This document shows, in pieces, positions 55,551 through 64,000 of a stretch of 64,000 bases of DNA. Source of the stretch: Sordaria brevicollis (Eukaryota; Ascomycota; Sordariomycetes; Sordariales; Sordariaceae). Position numbers and translations under genes: made by a program. The stretch covers positions 1,612,001 through 1,676,000 of the forward strand of contig JAUTDP010000002.1 of assembly GCA_033439795.1 (NCBI GenBank), in the 5' to 3' direction. The notes under the pieces were generated by a model. That model saw only the letters and a list, made by a program, of their open reading frames with translations, was not told the origin of the DNA and searched no databases. The first letter of the stretch is position 1. The number at the start of each line of letters is the position of its first letter.

Positions 55551-58284
55551 TCACGACCTCCCTTCCTCCACGCTTGCCCTTCGAGGTCCATCATCAGACC
55601 TAACCCTCCTCAAACTAACCCTATCCCCCCTCCCAAACAGTCCCAAACACAACGGCACCGGAACCGCCACCATCGCCACCACAGCATGAAACACCAGCGC
55701 CCAATACATATTCCCCTCCGGTCTGCCATTCTTCCCCTCCTTCTCCTTCAACGCCCCCGAAACAATAATAAACACTCCTCCCAAAACCTGCCCCCCACTC
55801 CACGCCAACGTGCTCGTCACCTCCGGACTAATAGGATGCGTCACCTCAACCAAAAACTCCACCACCACCGGCACAAGACTAAAACTCGCCGCTCCCAGGA
55901 TAGCCAGTATCACATAAGGCCCTGCCAGCCCAGCGCTGTCATGAGTACCGGGCATCCACAAAAAGATGAGGTAACATAACCCAATGAGGGGGACCGCTAT
56001 CCTAATCGTCGTCAGGAAAGCCTTGGTGCGGTCTATTATCGGACTTGTGATGGCAGAAACGACCAACCCGACCACGATTAAAACAGCACCAGCTATCCCC
56101 GCCTCTTCATCAGAGTAACCATACGGTTCCATCACCTGGTTTAGCAAACTCGAAATCGAGTTGAAGGTACCGACGTAAACGGCAAATGGCACAAACAGGA
56201 GCCAAAACTCTGGATGGCCCAGCAGGATAGCGGCGGAGGTGCGAAGCGGTAACTTGGGGGTGGTAGAAGATGGTGCGGCCGGGGTGGGTGGTTTCGCGGG
56301 GATGAAGAATGCTGGGATGGCGCAGATTGACGAGATGATGGATACGTATAACACCATGTGGCTGACGTCCGAGGGGGTGTTTACCCAGAATGGCACTATT
56401 AGTTGACCGAGGGCAGCGCCAAAGGGGTTCGCCAAAGAGGTGAGGGCTGTGGCGGCTACGCGGCCGCGGTTTGTGAACCAGAGATCGGAGTAACGCGCTG
56501 GGGCAGCGAGGACGAACGGTTGGGCGAGGCCGACGAGGATTTGGCCGAACATGACCACGCCGAAGATGCCACCCTGAGGGGAGGTGGAGTGGGAGCCGGC
56601 GTACCGGACCCAGTTGCCCACGAGCAAGAGGGCGGCGGCGGTGGTGATGGATAACTTGGGACCGAGGTGGAGGACGTAGATGACGAGGGGGGTGATGAAG
56701 GTGAAGGCGAAGAGGAAGGCGGTGCTGAGCCAGTTGATGGTTGTTTCGGTTGTGTCAAAGTAGAAGGCCGCGTGGGAGGCGACGGGGGAGAAGGTTAGCC
56801 ACTGTGATGAAGGGGGTTGTTAGTCGTGCTTCTTGTTGATCTAGATGAGTATGGGGTGAGGCAAGGAGTGAATTGTCACTCCGCGAGTGTCCCATCAGTA
56901 TTCGAGAGAGTAACGGTGGACATTTTCATGTGTTGCTATCCATCCAGATCTGGAACACCAATCCATCTCAGTGGATGATAAACCATGATGCAGAGACTGA
57001 GGCTTAATCACAGCAACACCTTGACATCAAACACAGCCGAGTATAAATGGTGTCCAGGAAGTGAACCCCAAAAGCGGAAGTGTGAATAAACTTCAACAAC
57101 CCAATAACATCGTGATCCGCGTTAGTGGCGGCCGCCGCCCCGTTTTGTGTCAAGTGAGACGAACGGCCCGACCCCGTTCGATCCCGGTACCCTCTTGATG
57201 TTGGTGCTTACTAGGCTCGTAAGACGGGATCGAATATGCAACCAACCACACACTTGCGGGTCGTTTCCATCTCAAAAACGATAGGGTATTCCATCCCGTC
57301 TCTTCGGGAGGTCATCCGAACAGTGAGGCTGAAAATTTGAGGTGTATCAGACGGAAGGAAATGAAAGGAAAAACAACTTACATCCCAACTAACGATAATA
57401 TTCAACAACGTCAACTGCACCAACCCAAACCACCTCCTCTTATAGACTTTATAGACGACCGTCCTTCCCTCACTGTCTCTTTCCACTTGCTGTTCATTTC
57501 TCTCGTCGTCATCACCCACTCCATCTCCCATCCCAATCCCCAACCCAACACCACCACCGTTCCCGGTCGTCACACCGGCACTACTAACCACTCCCCTTTC
57601 CGTCCCGTTACCATCGAGCGTGGTGGATATAACCGACCCCGAATCCGAGTCCGTAGAGGTGGATGCCGACGGAGATCCACTTGTTGACCCATTACCTCCA
57701 CTACCGCCGAGTTTCTTTTCCGAGTCCCGCTCGCTGCCGCCGGATACCCCACCCCGATTTCCACGTGGCCCTGGGTTCCGATTATCCACCCGCCGGCCGC
57801 CCTCCTTCTTCTCATCCACAATTATCCCCGTCGTCGATTTTGTTGTTGTCGTCGTCGTTGTCGTTCGGGTGTTATTACTTGGACTTTCCTTCATTTCGAT
57901 CCCCACTATCTCGATATCCATGTCATTGTGCTTTTCCGCGTTCGACTTTCCGCTACTGCCTGATCTACTTCCCCCGTTGCTGTTGTTGTTGATAGCTGGA
58001 AGTTTGGTGTGCGGATACGACAACCTTGCCTGATAATCATCGTGACTATCGCGATGTGTGGAGGTGGCTGTTGTGTGGATAGTATGGTGGGAATGGCGAC
58101 TGCTTTGGATTGTTGCTTGGTCGTGGTCGTGGTCATGGTCGTCGTTGTCCATTGTCTCGGTTGTGTCTCGCAATTCCTGCCAGCGTCCTTGTCCTTGGGT
58201 TTGGATGTGTCGTCCGGCTTTGGTGCTACCTCCTCTGCTTGGAGATCGGAGTCCGACACTGCTGGTCATTGTCGATTGCAACAT
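55551..58284 (-). CDS. MFS transporter of the FLVCR type
   Basis: Two exons: 58284-57382 and 56801-55551; 717 residues. FLVCR-type proteins carry small metabolites (haem, choline and related compounds in animals); the fungal substrate is unknown. The first 275 or so residues are a low-complexity tail with His/Asp, Thr and Ser/Gly runs. TM1 is [18 protein letters not shown], joined to [16 protein letters not shown] and then [40 protein letters not shown] and [27 protein letters not shown], which is the family's signature loop. The intron (56802-57381) is 580 nt. A second acceptor (TTTTCAG, ending 57329) would give a stop 18 codons later. The first ATG of the frame was used. It is convergent with ERG27 (229 bp). 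Confidence 0.85.
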
Positions 58285-60929
58285 ACGCCTCCTTGGGAGG
58301 CGGCTCTGGTTCCCGTCTTGTATTATTGTCTGGGGTGTGGTTTGGTATTTTCTGTTTTGCTTTTTCGAGGGGGAGGCTCTGTTGTTTGTGGCACCCCCTG
58401 AAGTTAGGAAAGAAGGAATTCCAAGAAAGTTTGTGGTAGGCCGGCGGATTGTGTTTGATTTAGCTTTGTTCTCGCATTCGGTTTCCAAGAATGACCGTGG
58501 GACGCGCTTCGGTCACGGTGTTCCTTCCGTCTTCCGTGTTCCAGAAAGAAAGAAAAGGCGCCCGACCCCCGCTTGAGTTATAAGCCCCAAGGGATATGTT
58601 TTGCTTGATCTCTTGTCCGTTGTCCGAATGGATTGCGCTTCGATGCCAGTGTGCGAAAAGTGTAAGTCCGAGTGGCAGTACGCTGTGGTTGTATGTAGAT
58701 GCGAGTGAGGTGGAAAAGATAGAAGCGCGACGCGGATTTACATCTTCATCGCTTTAGTTGATGAGATGAAAATGAGTGGATGAAAGATGGAAAGAGATAA
58801 AAGAGAGTTACCGTCGCATTTCCCACCTCAACTTACCGCACCGCACCTTCAGGACCTCATGTCGGTCGGACTTTTCGCACGGGATCAATGAAAAGCCCAA
58901 GAAAGGAAAAGGAAGGGACTCCCTCTCGGACACGGAAATTGATCGCTGCACTGCTCGCTGCACAATTGGACAGAAAGCATCTGAATGGCACGCGCTATCA
59001 CGCTGCTTAAAAAAAGTCTCGGCAACGTATCCTACTCTAGGAAAGGGTTCAAAAACCGCAACCTTCACTTTTCGACCAAAATTTCTTGGCTTTCTAGCGG
59101 CGGCGCGGCAATCTTGTCTTCCTGACATCTCTTGTGCGAGTGTGTGTGTCCGTGACCTCGGGGATCACGGTGTTCAACGTCAACTTTGTACGTGTATAAG
59201 AAGAAACTGATTGTGATAGGTTCGTTCACTTTGAGGTTGGTTTTGAAACCCGAACCCGAACCCGTTTTTTTGCTGGGTGTTCGTCCGAGTTTCGTCTTCC
59301 CCGGATTTTCTGTCACTGTGTTCCATGTCGTGTGTTACTTAAATTGGTGGTCAACTGGCCCGTGTTCGAAGCAATGTTCCAGAAACCAGGAAGGCGGAAG
59401 CGAGACATTATTCTTCCCTTCACATCTTTCATATCTTCCTTGTCTTACTCTGTTCTATCTGTTTTCTGTTCCGCGCCACTTCAATTCACAATTTCTAGAA
59501 GGTTTTGTTACCATTTCTCATCACTCCCGTCATCCGAGTGCTTCTAGAAGTTATTCCTACTTGTTCTCCCGTTGTTCCTTTTCAGCCAGGCCGTTTGCTT
59601 CAAAAAAAGAAAGGCCGAGTTATGTCGTACAAATATTCCCAAGTCCTATTTCCGAGTCGCCTACCCACGATCTAAAAGCCCTTTTCCCATATTTGGTTAC
59701 ATAACCCCTCATCCTTCCCCGCTCCCTTGCTGCCACATGCTATCTGATCCCACGCGCGATGCGAGGCTATCACAGCGTTGCATTTCTTACAAACGCACGT
59801 AAGCTGGAAAGAAGCTTGGTACAGTTTATGTGTGCATTCAACAGTGGGTGAGGGGTTGGTTATTCTCAAGACGCTGGCTACATGTCTCGATTATATAAGA
59901 ACATCCATCAGATAGACCATTACAACTCATTTGGGTTAATTTGGCAATTGTATGACCCTGTCGCGAGGCAATGATATTTAGACTTACAGTGTAGGGAAAC
60001 AGCGTCACCAATTTGTCATGGGATTTGGATGCCTGGAGAGTCATAATGGTCGACGGCTTCTCTCGCTGCCGAGGGCCCGTTAGTCTGCTTTCGTGGCGTG
60101 GGGGGTTTCGGCTTTCTTTTTTGGTTGTCGTTGGTAGACATCGCCATTTCCGATCGGCTGGCTGTACCGTGGGCAAATGTCCTGAAAGTTGTAACGTGCG
60201 AGCAGGCAACACCGACAGTGGAAATATATCAAGGTTAGCAAAAAAGACGTCTATTTGAGAGGCTTCACCTGTATCTGTGTGTTATCAGAATTAGGCGACG
60301 TTATAATTATAATACAGAACAGACACAACAAGGCTGGGGCAAAGGAGAGCCGAATCGGAAGAAATCATGCCGAGATCATAACCAAGTGCAGCCATGTCGC
60401 CCTTCGCTCCCCAGCCTTATATATACGTTTCGTCGAGGTACGGAGGGAAAGATGGAAAAGCGTAAACACATTCATCATAACAGCATGGATGTGTAAACAC
60501 TCGGAAGTCTTCCTCCTTTTCCCTTTTCTCCCCTTTTCTTTCTTCACGCCTGGCACTGGTTCGCTTTTCCTCGTTTCTGTTTCGTTCTTGTTTCGTATTC
60601 CACGATGGCTGCCGATTATAATAATGATGGATTCTGAGACTTTGGCGATTGGATATCCTCATTTTGGCTTTCTCTATTCCCGGTCGTCATCGTAACGATT
60701 GTATGCATACGTAGGTTGGTTGTTTTTCCTTCGTGTGTATCTTGTCTATCGTATAAAACGCCCCGCTTGTCTTCCATGGTAAAAGAAATAGCTCCTCCCG
60801 GTCTACAACCTTTTGTCGAAGGGGGTCATTTTTTCGTTCGTTATCGGACTGCCGAGCGTTGGGGCTGGTCAGGAAAGTCGCAGGCGCATCAGGAATGCGA
60901 AACAACGACCGTCAAGGTAGATCGATCGC
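58285..60929. other. gene-free stretch between FLVCR-like gene and QCR6
   Basis: No gene is recognised in 2.6 kb. It contains the promoter and leader of the FLVCR-like gene (left) and the 3' flank of QCR6 (right). T-rich and TTCTT-rich tracts around 59.4-60.7 kb are the only visible structure. Confidence 0.5.
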
Positions 60930-62044
60930 TTATTTGAGGACGTTCCAGAGCTTGGGAGCGGCGCACTGGGTGGCGCAGTGGGCGAGGTGGAAGACTGTTT
61001 TGTTGTCGCGCAAGAGGTTCCTAGTGAGTAAAGCCTGTCCTGTCTCGAGTGGCGGAAAGGGGGGCTCGGTATAAACGTACACTCCTCAACGCAGTCCTCC
61101 TTGTTGTCAGCACCAGCGCCGGTGACGCGGGCAACGCACTCATCGTAGTGGTGCTTGGCGGGAGCGCACTCCTTGGAGTTGCGGCACTCTGTAAGCAATA
61201 CCCCCGTCAGCACATCATGTTCCGTCTCGAGTTGGGCTCCGTAACAAGTAGGTGTCGGAGAATCGTTGGCGTAGAGGTGAAAGGCTAGGCCAGATCGAAG
61301 CATTGTCGGCGATCGTGTGTCATCGGCGGTTCGGTTGGCTGAGAAGCAGGCCAGTACCGAAGGCTCGGCGCGGGAAGGCAGGGCTGTCTTGTAGGCGCAA
61401 GGTCCGTCGAAGGTGATAGCCGCGGAAGGCCGGATGATAGTCGTCGTCGAGTGATGTTGTCGTATATGTGTTGGTCCGAACATGGAGAGAGAGAAAAGAG
61501 ACAGGTTACCCACCCTCCTCAAGAGTCTCCTTGGGGTCGACGATCTCATCCTCGTCCTCCTCCTCCTCTTCCTCCTCAGCCTCCTCCTCCTCGTCGGCGG
61601 CGGCGGCGGGCTCCTCAGCCTCGGTCTCGGCAGTGGTCTCCTCGGTGCTCTCGGAAGCAGGGGCAAGCTATATCATGAATTGACCGTCAGCAACCTTGCT
61701 CTCCCACTTCCTCGGGTGTCCCCCCTCCTCCATGGCTTATGACGCAAACAAAGCCCTCAACCACGGTGACATCCCCCGCCATGCCCCTCTATTCCTGTAT
61801 AGAAGTAGGACAGATGTTCGACCGTCATGTCGACCAGTCCTTCCCTCCTCTTTTCCTATCGTGGTAGACTATCTTTCCGTCTGGAGTTCGGGTACCCGGG
61901 GCATGTTGGATATGGGACTTGGTGGTGTTGGCAGTGGTGGTGATGGCATACCTCAGCCGGGGTATCGGCAGGGGCCTCGGCCTCGACGGTGGCCCACGGA
62001 GTGGCCGCGTCGATGAGGTCGGTGACAGCGTCCCAGAAGCCCAT
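60930..62044 (-). CDS. QCR6: cytochrome bc1 complex subunit 6 (hinge protein)
   Basis: Four exons: 62044-61952, 61667-61514, 61188-61081, 60994-60930; 139 residues. The hinge protein is an acidic subunit of respiratory complex III on the intermembrane-space side and helps cytochrome c docking. Exon 2 encodes a Glu/Asp run (AAADEEEEAEEEEEEDEDE), followed by the cysteine-rich core: ECRNSKECAPAKHHYDEC, EDCVEE/FFHLAHCATQCAAPKLWNVLK. The paired cysteines form the conserved disulfides. Introns are unusually long for the window: 284, 325 and 86 nt. No classic presequence is seen beyond MGFWDAVTDLID. The whole of intron 2 is open in the frame that enters exon 3, which could allow an alternative product without the acidic part. 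Confidence 0.93.
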
Positions 62045-63131
62045 TTTGAAAATCGCGGGGGTGGCGGCGAGAAGAAGGTTGCGGTGGTCTTGTCGGTAGG
62101 TTGTTGATATGGCGCGACGTTGAGCAAGCTTTCTCGATCAAAAATCGGGTAAACCGAGCTTCTTGCTTGGCTCCAGTGCTCCCGGGTGGCCCCAGCTCCT
62201 GGCCCGAGCGCTGCCTCTTCGTCGTGCCTCTTGCAATTGGCAATTGCTGATTGGCCCGTGCCTATCGATACACTCGAGAGCTGCCCCCGGGTAATCCCGC
62301 AACCATTGGCAGCGTCACGTGAAAGCACTTTCACCCTTCTCGATTCTCGAAACTTGGAAGCTCGTCTGGGTCAGTGCGAGCTCGATACTCAACTGTGGTT
62401 CATGTCTGAACTCAGCTATGAGAGGACCTTTCATATCTCATATCTTTCTATCACAGCCCCCACGGCGCCGCCATTGATTACTGTCTCAATCTACCGGCTT
62501 ACGGATGGGCAATTGCTCGGAAGAATTTGCCTGTTTTCTCATGGCTGACCAACACGCGTCACAACCAACGAGTGTTTTCAGTCTCTCCGGCGTTGCTGCT
62601 GTCGTTGCTTAGCCCTGTCATCAGTCACTAATACGTGACAGGCAGCTGCTTGCTGTTTCTGTCCGATTATGCACACCACAGATACTTCCGAGGGCGAGAC
62701 ATCGACAAGGGTATTTCAAGGTTTAAGAGCCAATGGATATTCGATAACCTAAATATGGACTATACGCTACGAAACGAAAAAAAACGGTTTGCCTCCATTT
62801 GCTACTGACATCCATCCACTTAGTGACGGCGGCCAGTCCGACCAATCACATTGTGTTTCTGACGTCCTAATTCTTTTTAATCAAAATCCTCTCTGGACAT
62901 CACACGTATAAGTCCAAAGACTGACGCTAGATTGACTGTACAGACTCCTATAACCACTTGTCGTTGAGTGTGCGTGTCCTTGGTAGTGATTGGCGGGAGT
63001 AAGGAGGAATCGCCAATTTGGAGACACTCGACGGTTTGCCTTACTTCGGCCCACGTTGTTGCGAGGTCATTCCTCGGTCTGTTCAAGCCTCGTCCCAGCT
63101 TCATCGCGATGTTGATGGAGATGCCGGGAAA
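62045..63131. other. intergenic region between QCR6 and the WBP2-like gene
   Basis: The left part is the promoter and leader of QCR6, the right part the 3' flank of the WBP2-like gene. No gene or repeat is recognised. Confidence 0.55.
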
Positions 63132-63876
63132 TTATGCCGTGTAGTCCGGAGGCGGCTCATTCGGGCCAGGCTGGGGCACTTGGGTCCGTTCGTTTGCTGC
63201 ATTCCCAGACGGTCCGGACGCAGATGTGCTCGAGGAAGGCCCCGGGGCTTGAGCATCCTCGTATGGCGGAGGTGGCTCAAGGTTTTGCCCAGGAGTCAGC
63301 CCAAGGCTTTGAGCATGAAGTAGTCTGTCCCTCAACCACTCATACTTTGCTTGGAAGTCCATGTGTCCGCCATCCTTGAACGTCAGCTTGCACTCGATCC
63401 TAGGGATTTCTGGCGGTACGCCCCCGTTTGGAATAGGCCTGACTATAGAAGTCCAGCTCCAGGGTCCAATCCAGGAAGAGGTGATGCGGACGTCGCCAAA
63501 GTTTAGGGGAGGCGCGAAGAAAGATCGAAAATTCTCGGTTGACCTGGCTGGCAGGTAAATGATCTTTACACGTTGGTTAGATTGCAACATCATCATCATG
63601 TCGGGCAAGAAAGCTTTGGGCCAGACTTACCCGCTCATTGGTAATGTAAACAATGCCATTGTCGCTCTTGACAGAGAATGGCTCTGGTACCTGTAGCTCC
63701 TTTGGGACCGAGAGCTCAAGACCAACTCGGGGCTTCGACGTGAGCAGAATCTTTTCTCCCGGGAGTTTCTGGATCTGCCCATCACGGGTCAACATAACCC
63801 AACTTTCTTTCTCGTCAGTAATCGAGTGCTGAAGGAGCGTCCATCTGTGCGCCTCGACCAAGAATTGGTCGGCCAT
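63132..63876 (-). CDS. WBP2-like GRAM-domain protein with PY motifs
   Basis: Two exons: 63876-63631 and 63563-63132; 225 residues. Human WBP2 is an adaptor that binds WW-domain proteins such as Nedd4 ligases and YAP. The N-terminal GRAM/PH-like fold is visible in WTLLQHSITDEKESWVMLTRD, GIVYITNERIIYLPAR and SFFAPPLNFGDVRI. The helix YEWLRDRLLHAQSLG follows. The C-terminal tail has two PY motifs, PPPPYED (about residue 185) and PPPDYTA (the last residues), which are ligands for Rsp5/Nedd4-type WW domains. The 67-nt intron has donor GTAAGT and acceptor AAAG. The first ATG of the frame was used. A role as an ubiquitin-ligase adaptor is an inference from the family. Confidence 0.9.
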
Positions 63877-64000
63877 GATGACTTAGACCGGTAGGGGAGG
63901 TGGGGCCGGGCTAGGTGGTACGAGGCTTCGGGCCACGCATAAAAGGGTGGTATCTGTTACAGGATGCTGATATTGAAATTGATTGACACGATGAAAAAAA

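Noticed and set aside
57620..58033. Plus-strand open frames opposite the FLVCR-like N-terminus
   Set aside because: Shadows of the low-complexity repeats on the coding strand.
1..64000. CRISPR arrays, insertion sequences, rRNA genes and RIP-degraded transposons
   Set aside because: No regularly spaced repeats, transposase or reverse-transcriptase motifs, 5S-like sequence or long AT-rich mutated tracts were seen.

Overview
The window looks like chromosomal DNA of a filamentous ascomycete, most likely Neurospora or a close Sordariomycete. The signs are many short introns (about 50-120 nt) with GTRAGT donors, CTAAC/CTGAC branch sites and YAG acceptors, C-ending codons, long gene-free intervals, and fungus-specific families (Zn2Cys6 regulators, RXT2, ERG27, a GH7 cellulase). 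No transposon, prophage-like element, CRISPR array or rRNA gene was recognised. Exon joins below were derived by hand; each join keeps the reading frame.

Layout. 1-6.3 kb: no recognisable gene. 6.3-7.5 kb: an aldolase of the DHDPS/HOGA family (+). 7.5-12.1 kb: gene-free, with simple repeats and a diverged direct repeat. 12.1-15.0 kb: a secreted tyrosinase with eight exons (+), convergent with a GH7 cellobiohydrolase with five exons (-, 15.5-17.2 kb). 19.1-20.4 kb: an Fpg/MutM-type DNA glycosylase (-). 20.8-23.1 kb: a non-coding host gene (+) whose introns carry box C/D snoRNAs. 23.3-24.2 kb: RIB3 (-). 25.5-26.5 kb: COQ3 (+). 26.6-28.6 kb: an unrecognised membrane protein (-). 30.1-32.1 kb: an S10 serine carboxypeptidase (+). 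33.0-35.0 kb: RXT2 (+). 37.3-39.2 kb: a 14-TM-type MFS transporter (+). 39.7 kb: tRNA-Gly(CCC) (-). 41.6-44.2 kb: a TamA/DAL81-like Zn2Cys6 regulator (-). 44.2-48.8 kb: gene-free, with a strong 96-nt hairpin. 48.8-53.2 kb: a GNAT acetyltransferase, a second Zn2Cys6 regulator and an unrecognised protein (all -). 53.8-55.3 kb: ERG27 (+), convergent with an FLVCR-like MFS protein (-). 60.9-62.0 kb: QCR6 (-). 63.1-63.9 kb: a WBP2-like GRAM-domain protein (-).

The main discovery is the snoRNA cluster. Six introns in a row each hold one C/D snoRNA, and a seventh lies downstream. Their guides match, in order, the rRNA sites served by yeast snR78, snR77, snR76, snR75, snR74, snR73 and snR72, which is the gene order of the yeast polycistron. 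Yeast makes this set from one transcript by RNase III cleavage; here it appears to be made by splicing. The host exons lack a shared reading frame, and exon 2 holds a separate long stem-loop.

The protein genes are mainly housekeeping and secretion functions: ergosterol (ERG27), ubiquinone (COQ3) and riboflavin (RIB3) synthesis, respiratory complex III (QCR6), chromatin (RXT2), DNA repair (Fpg), and secreted enzymes for polymers, phenols and peptides. They do not form a biosynthetic cluster. Several divergent pairs (Fpg/snoRNA host, RIB3/COQ3, the 52-53 kb gene/ERG27) probably share promoter regions.
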